Assembly: GCA_025362235.1 (NCBI GenBank)
Contig: JANYGZ010000057.1
Span: forward strand, 1-39,143
Length of the DNA: 39,143 nucleotides
Origin: Ferruginibacter sp.
GTDB taxonomy: Bacteria > Bacteroidota > Bacteroidia > Chitinophagales > Chitinophagaceae
Direction of reading: 5' to 3'
The notes below the pieces were generated by a model, which was not told the DNA's origin, did not search any database, and saw nothing but the letters and a program-made list of their open reading frames with translations. Below are positions 27,907 to 36,831 of this stretch, piece by piece. Within the stretch, counting starts at the first letter, position 1. Every line of letters starts with the position of its first letter. The position numbers and the translations under genes are program-made.

Positions 27907-28346
27907 GAATTGTAGTTGACACTAATATCGTATTCAGTGCAATCCTAAATACAAACAGCAAGATTTCAAAAATTATTTTACAACCTAAGTCAAAATTGAA
28001 CCTGTATTCAACAGGCCAGCTTGAAACCGAGATAGCGGAACAATGGGGCAAGCTAAAGAAAATATCTACCTATTCAGAAATTGAGCTTCGTAAAACTTCA
28101 ACCCTGATTATTTCCAAAATTAAGTTTATCAGTGTACAACTAATCCCAGGAAATTTATTTAATGCCGCAGAAAAATTAACAAGTGACATAGATATAGATG
28201 ATACTGAATTTGTAGCATTAACAGAACATATCCGTGGTAAATTATGGATTGGGGACAAGGAACTAATTAGTGGATTGAAAAGGAAGAAATGGGAGAAAGT
28301 TATATCAACAGCTGAATTATACAAGCTTATTTTGAAGCATCCCTAG
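27903..28346 (+). CDS. PIN-domain toxin (PIN_3-like)
   Basis: 147 residues. Acidic positions: VVDTNIVFSAIL near 4-15, ETEIAEQW near 40-47, DIDDTEFVALTEH near 97-109 and IGDKELIS near 117-124. The start VVDTN and the DDxEFVAL motif are those of the PIN_3 subfamily of putative RNases. It is coupled to the preceding small gene. Third toxin-antitoxin module in 16 kb. Confidence 0.85.
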   Translation: MRIVVDTNIVFSAILNTNSKISKIILQPKSKLNLYSTGQLETEIAEQWGKLKKISTYSEIELRKTSTLIISKIKFISVQLIPGNLFNAAEKLTSDIDIDDTEFVALTEHIRGKLWIGDKELISGLKRKKWEKVISTAELYKLILKHP

Positions 28347-28481
28347 AATGACCTTCGCCCAACCTGCTTTGCAAAAGTTTGGCAAGATATTGTAACTTCA
28401 ATTTCACATTGGAGTCTGTAATACCGGATGGAAACATTATAAATATATCGCTACTTTTGATATTAATAAAACAGCATCATT

Positions 28482-29300
28482 ATGAATAAAGCAATCATCT
28501 TCCTGCTTATTTCGGTTTGTTTTTGTAACTGTAGCAAAAAAAAAGAAACCATTGGCTTTGTCCCTTTACATACATCCGAATTCAATTCAAAATCATTCGC
28601 ACTTCCCATTAACAACGATATAACAGACTCGTTAAAACAGGCGCATGATAATTGTATGGGTTTTTCTTTTGATGCCAATGCCTTTTTTTTACAAACAAAA
28701 GATACTTTTTCTATCGGAAGTATTGTAAACAGGCAATCACTGAAAATTCTAAACAAGCTAAAGGATTTAGGATTAACAAGGGACCAGGAAAGCGCTAATT
28801 TTAATATACTATCTAATCCCTGCTATGAAAAAAGAGTTTTGCATTTTCCCCTAAAGTCAATAGTGGGAGAAAAATTTACCCTTCAATTACCTAACGCAGA
28901 TGCAGCCCTGAATAAAGAAATAAATGATGCTATTTCAGCTTCCGGCGAAACTGAAATGCAAACCAGTGCCTGGATGTACGTGGACATGAAAGATGTATTA
29001 AAAAAAATATTAGACAGCGCCAAAACTCCCGGAGTATTGAGTTATAAAAACAACCTGCTCGATACTGCCAATATGGTTTTAACCACGGTTGAAAGTATTA
29101 CGGATGTCCGTTTCATTATTAATACAGCAAAAGATATTTCAGCACCTTTAGAAGCTTTATTAAAAAGCAATTCAAATGTGTCGCAGCTAAATTTGCAAAC
29201 TTCCATGAAGCTTGCCTATATCGACCGCAATAAATTCCAGGTAATTTTAAATGGGTTTTTTCCTGTAGTCGGTCAATTTATGAAAGCAGAATTGAAATAA
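28482..29300 (+). CDS. putative lipoprotein of unknown function
   Basis: 272 residues. The N-terminus MNKAIIFLLISVCFCNCSKKK is a short signal with a Cys followed by Ser and Lys, compatible with a lipobox of outer-membrane lipoproteins. The mature part has no recognisable domain; it alternates helical segments with strands and has a pattern ending FPVVGQFMKAELK. A full TAnnTTTG box (TACTTTTG, 28452-28459) lies 22 nt before the ATG. Immediately downstream are the palindromic tandem repeats. Confidence 0.68.
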   Translation: MNKAIIFLLISVCFCNCSKKKETIGFVPLHTSEFNSKSFALPINNDITDSLKQAHDNCMGFSFDANAFFLQTKDTFSIGSIVNRQSLKILNKLKDLGLTRDQESANFNILSNPCYEKRVLHFPLKSIVGEKFTLQLPNADAALNKEINDAISASGETEMQTSAWMYVDMKDVLKKILDSAKTPGVLSYKNNLLDTANMVLTTVESITDVRFIINTAKDISAPLEALLKSNSNVSQLNLQTSMKLAYIDRNKFQVILNGFFPVVGQFMKAELK

Positions 29301-29305
29301 ATTTG

Positions 29306-29750
29306 TTTCACACAAAGGGAACAAAGAAAACTACGGACACAAAGAAAACATTATGTATCGATATTCTTTGTGAACTTTGTTCCCTTAGTTTCTTTGCGTG
29401 AAACCTTTTTTATTTCACACAAAGTACACAACGACAACAAAGAATACTACGCCATATCAATTTTACTGTATTTTATTTTTTCTTTGTGAACTTCCTTCCC
29501 TTAGTTTCTTTGCGTGAAACCCTTTTTATTTCACACAAAGTACACAACGAAAACAAAGAACACGACGGCATATCAATTTTACTATATTTTATTTTTTCTT
29601 TGTGAACTTTGTTACCTTAGTTTCTTTGCGTGAAACTTTTTTATTTCACACAAAGTCCACAACGAAAACAAAGAACACAACGCCATATCAATTTTAATGT
29701 ATTTTATTTTTTCTTTGTGAACTTTGTTTCCTTAGTTCCTTTGCGTGAAA
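29306..29750 (+). repeat. four tandem palindromic repeat units
   Basis: Units at 29306-29403, 29413-29519, 29529-29635 and 29644-29750, with period 107-116 nt. Each begins TTTCACACAAAG and ends CTTTGCGTGAAA, and its two arms of about 40 bp are imperfect inverted copies, so each unit can fold into one long hairpin. Units 2-4 share the central CATATCAATTTTA segment; unit 1 has a different centre. The last unit forms the 3' end of the next coding sequence. Confidence 0.92.
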
Positions 29751-30477
29751 CCTTTCCGCCACTATCATTTTTAAATGTTACTATAACAGGGACATGGTCG
29801 CTGTACTTTGTCCAAAAATCATGATCGCCGATTTTTACAGATTTTAGTTTTTCAGCCATATCCGCTGATACAAAACAATAGTCGAGATGATAAGGTTTGT
29901 CCAGGTGCCTGTACAGGTAAAGGGTCGGGTGACGTTCTTTTCCCTGTACCTGTTTATGATGTAAATGATAGGTACTATAAATTCCTTTTTCTTCCAAAAA
30001 TTTCACCACATTTGAATGATTGCCTGCCCTGCGTTTCCTGTCCCAGATGGTATTACTGTTAAAGTCACCAATAAGCATCGTCTGCTTATTGGATAAATGA
30101 TTTTCGTAATGATGAATCGCTTTCCAAACCTGTTCAACATATTGCCCGTCCGGGTCGCCTGGATTGTTTGCCCAAATTGCGTACAGCGTAAAGTTGTAAT
30201 GTGCGCCGGTTACCGCAATGGGGATAATCATTTTCAACTCCGGGTTATGCGTATCAAGCAATTTAAATTTAAAATCGCTGTACGAAAAAATACCAAGCCC
30301 TTTGTTTTTGTTTGTCCCGAACCAGAGTATATCTTTTGGCTGGGGAATGCCGGTGTTGAATTTTAATTTATCGGGATGCTCACATTCAGGAACTATTAAA
30401 ATATCTGGCTTATGTGCCAGTATGAAGCCTGCTTTTTTTCTGAAAGCCATGTTACAGTTCCATGTAATAATTTTCAT
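29704..30477 (-). CDS. endonuclease/exonuclease/phosphatase family protein
   Basis: 257 residues. The fold is shown by MKIITWNCNMAFRKK at the start with the Asn, the metal Glu in VPECEH near 30-35, LIGDFNSNTIWDRKRR near 139-154 with catalytic Asp and Asn, and the late SDHVPVIVTF near 228-237 with the Asp-His dyad. These enzymes cleave phosphodiesters in nucleic acids or lipids. The C-terminal tail KVSRKGTKETKFTKKK is encoded by the tandem repeat unit 4 and the stop codon lies inside it. The tail lies beyond the conserved core, so activity need not be affected. Confidence 0.86.
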   Translation of the reverse strand: MKIITWNCNMAFRKKAGFILAHKPDILIVPECEHPDKLKFNTGIPQPKDILWFGTNKNKGLGIFSYSDFKFKLLDTHNPELKMIIPIAVTGAHYNFTLYAIWANNPGDPDGQYVEQVWKAIHHYENHLSNKQTMLIGDFNSNTIWDRKRRAGNHSNVVKFLEEKGIYSTYHLHHKQVQGKERHPTLYLYRHLDKPYHLDYCFVSADMAEKLKSVKIGDHDFWTKYSDHVPVIVTFKNDSGGKVSRKGTKETKFTKKK

Positions 30478-30546
30478 TCCGGAATATCATTTAGGATGGC
30501 GCATAACTTTCAAATGAAGTTTTCTTTCCTTATTGTATTTAGCAGA

Positions 30547-30581
30547 AACGCCAGCTATAGAAAGCTTCCATAGCTGGCGTT
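30547..30581 (-). terminator. 12-bp stem terminator downstream of the EEP gene region, upstream of dipeptidyl peptidase end
   Basis: AACGCCAGCTAT (30547-30558) and ATAGCTGGCGTT (30570-30581) form a perfect 12-bp stem with an 11-nt loop, with T-rich flanks on both strands. It lies between the stop of the dipeptidyl peptidase (30602, minus) and the start of the next gene (30477), so it most likely ends the peptidase transcript. Confidence 0.72.
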
Positions 30582-30601
30582 TTAAATCCAATCAAAAACT
30601 A

Positions 30602-32794
30602 TTATCGCCCTCCTGGAGGACAATACATTTTTAAATATTCTGTATACAAAGTTGATAAATGTAAAAAGGTTCCCTCCCCTTCTGATATACTATGTGTTCT
30701 GTTGGGGTAACTCATTAATTGAAATTGTTTATTGTATTTAACCAATTCGTTTATCAGCATCTCTGCATTTTGGTAATGCACATTGTCATCACCGGTTCCA
30801 TGTATATATAATAAGTACCCCTTCAAATTTTTTGCGTAGGTAAGCGGAGAACCATTTATAAAATCCTGTTTGTTTTCTTGTGGCAGGCCCATGTACCGCT
30901 CCTGGTATAAATTGTCGTAGGTAAGCTGGTTGGCAACTGCGGCAACTGCTATACCTGTTTTATAAATTTCAGGATATTGAAACATAAGGTTTAATGTTGC
31001 TGTACCTCCCCCGCTCCAGCCCCAAACTGCTATGCGGCTTGAATCAACAAAAGGCCATTCTATGATTTTTTTGGCCGCCATTGCCTGGTCCTTAATATTT
31101 ACAAGACCTATTTTTTTATATATGCTTTTTCTCCATTCTCTTCCTTTGGGTACAGGCGTACCACGGTTATCAATAGAGATATAGATGTACCCATCTTTGG
31201 CCATATCGCCATGGTATAAAAAGTTATCGGCAACACCATATTCGTCTTTTACATTTTGCCCCCATGGTTCGGTGTACACATAAAATACCACAGGGTATTT
31301 TTTTGTAGCATCAAATTTTTCAGGCTTTACCATCCATGCATCCATTTCAATTCCTTCACCTGTTTTAATGGTAAAAAATTCAATATTCGATGCTGCTTTA
31401 TCTGCTTTTGCAATGGCACTATTTATTTTGTCACCCTGCAATGGAGCATGTTGCGGCAACGACACGGTCTCCTGTGTATTGGGAACATAATGATTGGAGA
31501 AACTATGAAAAGCAAATGTGCCTGTAGGCGAAACCTGGTAATCATGCGTTCCGGGCTGATTGGCCGGTGATAATCTTTCTGCCTTACCTTTACCATCCAA
31601 GGTAATGCGGTATAAATATTTTTGCGTGGCATTTTCAGGCGAAGCCATAAAATATACATAACCGCTTTTTTCATCGATAGCGCAAATATCCATCACATCA
31701 TAATTGCCCACTGTAATCAATGTTTCGCTTTTACCATCTTTGCCAATGCGGTACAAGTGGCGCCAGCCATCTTTTTCACTGCTCCAGATAAATTCTTTTC
31801 CATTATTCAGCCAATCCCATCCGCCATATTGATAATCTTCATCCCATAACTGTTGTAAATCAATCCATGCTGCATCTGTTTCCTTATAAATGGTAGTTGA
31901 TTTACCGGTAGCAGTATTGCAAAGCAAAATGTCGCTGGCATTTTGTTTACGGTTAAGGTGCTGTAAAATAAGTTCGGTATTATTACCGGCCCACTCCATC
32001 CGCGGAACATAAGATTGTAAAACAGCATCTGTCGGAATATCCATCCATACTGTTTTTGCAGTGGCAATATTTACTACAGCAATTTTAAAAGGAGAAGGCG
32101 GCTCACCGGCAATAGGATATTCAACCGGCTTTGCAAACGGATAAATAGAATCCGTATTGTCTAACATCAAATAGTCCTTTGTGTTTTTTGCATCCATTTG
32201 CCAATAAGCAATTTGTTTGCCATCAGGGCTCCAGCGAAAACCATCGCGGCAAAAAAACTCTTCTTCGTAGGCCCAGTCAAAAGTACCATTGATTAATTTG
32301 CGTGTACCATTGGTAGTTAGTTGCTTAATTTTGGCCGTTGCAACATCTTCTGTATATAAATTATACTGGCTCACATAAGCAATTTGTGTGGCATCATTAT
32401 TGAATTTGGCAAACATTAATGAAGATGCAGGAAGCGTTTTGCCTGCCTGGGTCAATTTTTTATCGGCAAGATTTAATATCCAGTAATCGCCTCTTGTATC
32501 ATACCGCCAAACTTTTTTGGTGTTTGTATAAATCAATAATTTTTTTCCGTCGCCTGAAAAGAAAAAGTTACGCACTTTTAATGGAGCAGTAGTACCTGCA
32601 GGTGTAAGTGCAGCGCCATCGGCAATTATATTTTCGGTAAAGCCCGGTAAGCTGTATTGTATTATTTTACCATCAGTAGCTTTGTAATAACTGTTACCGT
32701 CTTTGCTCCAGTGGATACCTCTTGGCGGCTGGGCAATTGCATTAATTGACAAAAAAACAATGAAGACAAATATAAAAGTCCTTATTCGTTGCAT
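30602..32794 (-). CDS. dipeptidyl peptidase IV (S9B prolyl peptidase)
   Basis: 730 residues with a signal peptide (first 21 residues, ending NAIAQ). An N-terminal beta-propeller spans most of the first 480 residues; the double Glu DWAYEEEFF near 174-182 binds the substrate amino terminus, a DPP IV hallmark. The C-terminal alpha/beta-hydrolase holds S594 in GWSGGG, D669 in HGTGDDNVH and H701 in NRTHSI. GWSGGG replaces the common GWSYGG. It removes Xaa-Pro dipeptides in the periplasm during peptide use. A terminator hairpin follows. Confidence 0.94.
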   Translation of the reverse strand: MQRIRTFIFVFIVFLSINAIAQPPRGIHWSKDGNSYYKATDGKIIQYSLPGFTENIIADGAALTPAGTTAPLKVRNFFFSGDGKKLLIYTNTKKVWRYDTRGDYWILNLADKKLTQAGKTLPASSLMFAKFNNDATQIAYVSQYNLYTEDVATAKIKQLTTNGTRKLINGTFDWAYEEEFFCRDGFRWSPDGKQIAYWQMDAKNTKDYLMLDNTDSIYPFAKPVEYPIAGEPPSPFKIAVVNIATAKTVWMDIPTDAVLQSYVPRMEWAGNNTELILQHLNRKQNASDILLCNTATGKSTTIYKETDAAWIDLQQLWDEDYQYGGWDWLNNGKEFIWSSEKDGWRHLYRIGKDGKSETLITVGNYDVMDICAIDEKSGYVYFMASPENATQKYLYRITLDGKGKAERLSPANQPGTHDYQVSPTGTFAFHSFSNHYVPNTQETVSLPQHAPLQGDKINSAIAKADKAASNIEFFTIKTGEGIEMDAWMVKPEKFDATKKYPVVFYVYTEPWGQNVKDEYGVADNFLYHGDMAKDGYIYISIDNRGTPVPKGREWRKSIYKKIGLVNIKDQAMAAKKIIEWPFVDSSRIAVWGWSGGGTATLNLMFQYPEIYKTGIAVAAVANQLTYDNLYQERYMGLPQENKQDFINGSPLTYAKNLKGYLLYIHGTGDDNVHYQNAEMLINELVKYNKQFQLMSYPNRTHSISEGEGTFLHLSTLYTEYLKMYCPPGGR

Positions 32795-32903
32795 AAAAAT
32801 AATTTTAGTTAGTGAAAGTAAGTTTTTCCGGTGAACTTAAAAATTCAAATCTGTTTTAAAATAAAAGAAGTCGTTAGTCATTATGGTTGCTATTGCCTGG
32901 GTT

Positions 32904-33250
32904 GACCTCATACTCTTTCTCTTTCTCCAAAGGAGAAAGAGCGGTACTTAATATCTTTAATAAACATTTATCCTTACAAATCTGCATATACTTAATTAAT
33001 CAACAAGTCACTTTAAAACCTGGTTTTTACTAAATTTGTGGCATTAGGATCCTATACCAGCAAGTACTTTATATAATTGCTGGATTTTATGCGGACAAAA
33101 GTTATCAAAAAATTTAAACCTTTACTCATTAACAATAAAATTATAAGGGTATTACAAATTATCAGTTTTAATTATACTGAAGAAAAATAAAAATTATCTG
33201 CAGTAAAGGGTTCTATAGCCCTCTCCTTTGGAGAGGGTTTGGGTGAGGTC
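32904..33250. repeat. segment bounded by inverted GACCTCA / TGAGGTC elements
   Basis: Left end GACCTCA (32904-32910) followed by CTCCAAAGGAG; right end CTCCTTTGGAG followed by TGAGGTC (33244-33250). Each end is itself a small hairpin (CTCC-TTT-GGAG). The roughly 280 nt between them show no gene. The layout resembles a non-autonomous element or a pair of REP-like sites. The whole gap 32795-33396 has no other feature that I can support. Confidence 0.55.
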
Positions 33251-33396
33251 ACACGAAATGCGATAATTTGAAATGCATCCAAATCATAAATAATAAAAGT
33301 ACTTTTGGTTATTGGTATATGAATTACTTTTAGCTTATCAATGCCATATCAATATAAACCAGTTTACACATTCGCAATTCTTTAAAAAATTATTTC

Positions 33397-34092
33397 ATGA
33401 AAAAAATCAAGTCTTTTTCCCTGTTGTTATTTTGTTTTATCAACTTTTATTCTTTTGCACAGGATACTGCTTATATCCATCCGGATATTACCGCGAAAGG
33501 CTGGAAAGATATGTTTTCAAAGGATCTTTCGAATGGCATTTTTCCTGCGGGTGTATGGAGCAGTACAGATGGTGTTATCACTGCAACCAAGGATGAAGCT
33601 ATATGGAGTAAAGAGGAGTATGATGATTTTGTGCTTGACCTGGATTTTAAAAATGCTGACGGCACCAACAGCGGTGTTATTGTTCATGCTTCTGATATTG
33701 TTGAATGGATACCCCATTCTGTTGAGATACAAATTGCAGATGACTATTCAAAAGAATGGAGCAAGGCATCCCCTACCTGGCAATGTGCCGCCATATTTGG
33801 CCACCAGGCTGCAACCAATAAATCATTAAAACCGGCTGGCGAATGGAACCACTATACTATTACCTGCCGTGGAAAAAAAATATGGATCGTGTTAAATGGT
33901 ACTGTTGTTAATGAATGCGATATGAACCTTTTTACATCAACCAAAAAAAATCCTGACGGTTCTGATGTGCCAGCCTGGTTAAGCAACCCGATGGCTACAC
34001 TACCTTTGCATGGCCATATTGGTTTCCAGGGAAAACATGCCGGGGCTCCTATTTATTTTAAAAATATCAAAATAAAAAAACTGGGCGTTTAA
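33397..34092 (+). CDS. DUF1080 (3-keto-disaccharide hydrolase family) secreted protein
   Basis: 231 residues with a signal peptide (first 21 residues, ending NFYSFAQ). The concanavalin-like sandwich motifs are visible: WSKEEYDDFVLDLDFKN near 68-84, NSGVIVHASD near 90-99, the middle HSVEIQIADDYS near 106-117, and GHIGFQGKHAGAPIYFKNI near 206-224, which are the standard DUF1080 signposts. Family members act on 3-keto-glycosides or related carbohydrates. A short gene remnant in the same direction begins directly after its stop. Confidence 0.9.
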   Translation: MKKIKSFSLLLFCFINFYSFAQDTAYIHPDITAKGWKDMFSKDLSNGIFPAGVWSSTDGVITATKDEAIWSKEEYDDFVLDLDFKNADGTNSGVIVHASDIVEWIPHSVEIQIADDYSKEWSKASPTWQCAAIFGHQAATNKSLKPAGEWNHYTITCRGKKIWIVLNGTVVNECDMNLFTSTKKNPDGSDVPAWLSNPMATLPLHGHIGFQGKHAGAPIYFKNIKIKKLGV

Positions 34093-34093
34093 A

Positions 34094-34294
34094 TGGCTTT
34101 TTTTACCCAAACAGTTTATTGAAGCAGGAACATATTCTATTATAGATTGAATAAATGGAAGCAATACCTTCCATTATATCAACAACACAATTTTGACGAT
34201 TGCACCCAGTCAATCGGCTTTCTCTTTTTATTCCTCCGCAGATTATGACAATCCAGATTTTACATTTAAAATTATTTCTTACGACCCCGATTAA
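34094..34294 (+). pseudogene. remnant of an unknown coding sequence
   Basis: One frame from about 34094 to the TAA at 34292 is open except for a TGA at 34148-34150 and reads protein-like at the end (SADYDNPDFTFKIISYDPD). No start codon is available. It appears to be the C-terminal piece of a lost gene, joined to the end of the DUF1080 gene. Confidence 0.4.
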
Positions 34295-34324
34295 AAAATA
34301 ATAAAATGCGAATTTGATGGCCGA

Positions 34325-34372
34325 AGCTAACAACGTCATGCCATGCTTGCACAAACCAGCTCATGTTGGCTG
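34325..34372 (-). repeat. attC-like element A, short or truncated
   Basis: On the minus strand AGCCAAC opens and GTTAGCT closes a 47-nt imperfect inverted repeat just downstream of the NTF2-like gene. Its inner part CATGACGTTG and the R-like end are shared with element D at 36832-37030. It lacks the central part of B, C and D. Confidence 0.5.
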
Positions 34373-34380
34373 TAGTTTTT

Positions 34381-34896
34381 TTATTCTTTTTTAATAATTT
34401 CTGGTGGTAATGAAGATTCATGCGAATGAATTACCTTCCATTTGTTATTGTTTTTTTTAAACACACTTGTGATAGAGTAATTGTTCAGTTTCATTGTATC
34501 TCCATTCTTGAACTGAGCTATTATATTTCCAGTCCAGCCTAAAATGACAAGGTCTGGATTAAGTACATGAAATTTTTCCTGAGTTGTAATAATCTTTTGA
34601 TCTTTAAGTGAGTTATAGTATTCAGTACAGATTTTTTTGAACTCTTCATAATTTCTCATTTTGCCGTCACTACTAATGTGCAAAAAAGTTGACGAGTTGT
34701 CATAGCAACTTAAAAATGAGTCCAATTGGGCGCTTTGGGAGTATTTAGTTACTTTACTATATATATATTTTACCTCTTCTATTATTTGGTCAGATTCAGT
34801 CTCTGTCATTTTATGATAATTTTGATTTAAGCATGAGAATAAAATAATGCATGTAAAAATGAAAACTATATTCTTATTAAAAATATTAAAAGTCAT
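34381..34896 (-). CDS. NTF2-like lipoprotein (SnoaL/DUF4440-like), cassette gene
   Basis: 171 residues. The signal with lipobox is visible as FTCIILFSCLNQ, Cys near 22. The mature part has the NTF2-like pattern: a helix IEEVKYIYSKVTKYSQSAQ, then DSFLSCYDNSSTFLHISSDG and a terminal pair of strands SITSVFKKNNNKWKVIHSHES, which is the canonical closing motif W(K/R)ivHxHxS of DUF4440/SnoaL. Function is likely ligand binding, not catalysis. It lies between elements A (its 3' side) and B (its 5' side), one gene per element. Confidence 0.85.
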   Translation of the reverse strand: MTFNIFNKNIVFIFTCIILFSCLNQNYHKMTETESDQIIEEVKYIYSKVTKYSQSAQLDSFLSCYDNSSTFLHISSDGKMRNYEEFKKICTEYYNSLKDQKIITTQEKFHVLNPDLVILGWTGNIIAQFKNGDTMKLNNYSITSVFKKNNNKWKVIHSHESSLPPEIIKKE

Positions 34897-34916
34897 GAAG
34901 TGTTCGTTAAAATTCT

Positions 34917-35115
34917 GACTAAAGTTCGAGGCTTGGCGAAGGCAGGGAATTCATTGCTCGTCTGCCCAAGACAAATGCCCAATTGAAAATATAAAGTTGA
35001 AGTTAACAACGAAAAGCCAAATTTATAAATGTCAGACCGAGCCATAGTTGATAGTAGCACATAGATGGTGTTTTATTGTTCAGCCCTGCTTTTGCAAATA
35101 ATTTTTGTTGGGCGC
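34917..35115 (-). repeat. attC-like element B
   Basis: Minus strand: opens with GCGCCCAAC (35107-35115), which fits RYYYAAC, and closes near TTTAGTC (34917-34923), a degenerate GTTRRRY. Inside the ends, GCAAAAGCAGGG pairs with CCCTGCCTTCGC in 10 of 12 positions. The opening 9 bases are the exact reverse complement of the closing 9 of element C. Lies 3' of the 35153-35608 gene. Confidence 0.68.
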
Positions 35116-35152
35116 AGGTCTGTTGAGTTTTGAAAATCAGTAGAAAACTTGA

Positions 35153-35608
35153 TCATTTTTTCTTCAGTGCTTCAATCTCTCTCTGAAGAGTTAATAATAT
35201 TGCTTGAATATTAGCTAAAGCTTCTGACTCCTTTTTTTCAACTACTTGGTCATTTTGACTATCATCCTGTATTTCATCTACATCTTTTTGAATCTCATCA
35301 ATATCCTCTTCGATTTCTTCGATGTCTTCCTGTATTTCTCCTACATCTTCCTGAATAATTTCTATAACCTGACTATTTTTATTGATAGTCATTTGTATGA
35401 AAATTGATAGATAAATTGCTTCAAGAGAAACAAGAGTTGTGAGCACTAACAGCATTGGTTCAAAATGAACTATGCCCAAAAAAGAAAGTGCAAACGAAGC
35501 AACAAAAATTGCTGTATGTACTATTAATGACGCAGTAGACCCTATCCATTTTGTTGCAACATCTGCAGTCTTTTCCAGTCGTATTTGTTTGCCATCTTTT
35601 AAAGTCAT
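35153..35608 (-). CDS. two-helix membrane protein, DUF1003/low-affinity iron permease-like, cassette gene
   Basis: 151 residues from ATG 35608; a GTG at 35629 would add seven residues. Two hydrophobic segments near 24-44 and 49-70 with the signature LVSLEAIYLSIFIQMTINKNSQ, which DUF1003 and low-affinity iron permease families share. The C-terminal half is a long acidic heptad coiled coil (EDVGEIQEDIEEIEEDIDEI). Iron transport is not supported by sequence. The gene is the only one between elements B and C. Confidence 0.75.
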   Translation of the reverse strand: MTLKDGKQIRLEKTADVATKWIGSTASLIVHTAIFVASFALSFLGIVHFEPMLLVLTTLVSLEAIYLSIFIQMTINKNSQVIEIIQEDVGEIQEDIEEIEEDIDEIQKDVDEIQDDSQNDQVVEKKESEALANIQAILLTLQREIEALKKK

Positions 35609-35724
35609 AGAGTTCTTTATTAAGATCACAAAGTTAACACGCTATATTGACCTTACCACTAGAAATTGAAAATAGAGATGTTAGATATATTAAAGGCGGC
35701 TGATTCTTTCTCGGTCTAAGATTT

Positions 35725-35929
35725 GCGCCCAACGTTCGGGTATTGCTGCAGGTGGGGGATTCATTGCTGGTCAAGCCCCGGAACTGAAGCCGATTGAAAA
35801 ACTTTTGATGAAGATAACAACAAAAAGCTAAATTGATAATGTCCGGCCCCGAACCAAAGCACAACAGAATTACAAATGCCGAAGATAACTTACGTCCGCC
35901 CGTATTTTGCCAAGTCTTTTGTTGCCTGC
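35725..35929 (-). repeat. attC-like element C
   Basis: Minus strand: opens with GCAGGCAAC (35921-35929) and closes with GTTGGGCGC (35725-35733), a perfect GTTRRRY. It shares with B and D the segment GTTGTTA.CTTCA, the AGTTCC block and the CTGCAGCAATACCCGAAC end. The opening 9 bases are the reverse complement of the closing 9 of element D. Lies 3' of the 35939-36794 gene. Confidence 0.7.
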
Positions 35930-35938
35930 TGCCAAAGT

Positions 35939-36794
35939 CTATAGGTCTTTAACCATCCAATGCTTAGAATATTTTTTCTTTAAGTCTGCTAACTGTTCTT
36001 TCTTTTTTGTTGGGTCTTGTTCAAGTCTGTAATTATAAACTAACATAGGAATTGAGTTTGGATAAAATTGTAAAGACATTTTAAAATGTTTTCTTGCTTC
36101 GTCTGTCATACCCGCACTTTGTAATGCTTCACCCATATAGATACAAACAATTGCAGGAATGTTATTGTAAAGAGAAACACATTCACCTGCTAAAGATTTC
36201 ATAAGTGGAACGCAAATGTCTGCTGGTGCTTTTTCTCCTTTAGCTGCTGTTTCTGTTATTATTGTTTGGTAAGTGTCAAAGAGTAAAGCAATATGTCTAT
36301 TTACTAAAGTTGTGTCAGTTTGAAACTGCTGATACTTTTTAATAGTTTTTTCGTCGAGTTGCCCGTAATTTGCTTGCATTGTCTGCTCATACATTTTGTC
36401 AAGAACGGTTAGAATTGTTTTGTCAGTAGCAGCAATTTTAGTTTTACTTTTTACTATCCATAAAGGAAGATAAAAGAACTCCGAAGTGGTGCTCAAAATT
36501 GAGTTGCCTTCTGTGTCAAACATAAAAACGTTTGGTGCTTTAGTTGTAAAAATCCCAATTAAAGTTGTGTCGTGCAATGCAATAAAAACAAAATCACATT
36601 CGTTTGGATTTGGTTTGTCACCAATTAAAATCATATTAGCTCCTTCTGTCTATCCTGTAAAACTTGGTGCAGTAAAATAATAGAGCTTTGCAATTTTCTT
36701 AAATTCAGTTTTGAGATTGTCGCCTTGTTTTAATATTTGTCCATTGCAAATAAAAGTCGCAAAAATTGTCAGCGTTGTAATTAGATATTTCATT
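35939..36794 (-). pseudogene. broken TPR-type lipoprotein or secreted protein gene, cassette gene
   Basis: An open frame of 231 codons ends at 35939 and carries a TPR-like tail (EALQSAGMTDEARKHFKMSL near 170-190). Its apparent start (36634) is internal: the coding signal continues upstream through a TAG at 36650-36652, reading KIAKLYYFTAPSFTG before it, and on to a signal peptide whose ATG at 36794 (MKYLI) is in another frame because of one extra T near 36780. Two lesions make a pseudogene likely; they could also be sequencing errors. Between elements C and D. Confidence 0.75.
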
Positions 36795-36831
36795 AAGTCA
36801 CTTTAAATTTTTAGGATGTTCAAATTGGTTG

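Noticed and set aside
29306..29750. CRISPR array
   Set aside because: Units are whole palindromes of about 107 bp with conserved centres, not short repeats with unique spacers, and no cas genes are present.
29630..29824. 64-codon plus-strand frame
   Set aside because: It is encoded by the palindromic repeat and the antisense of the EEP gene; such frames are a known artefact of CTTTGCGTGAAA repeats.
34103..34354. 83-codon minus-strand frame downstream of the NTF2-like gene
   Set aside because: It crosses element A and the antisense of the plus-strand remnant; its protein has no family character.
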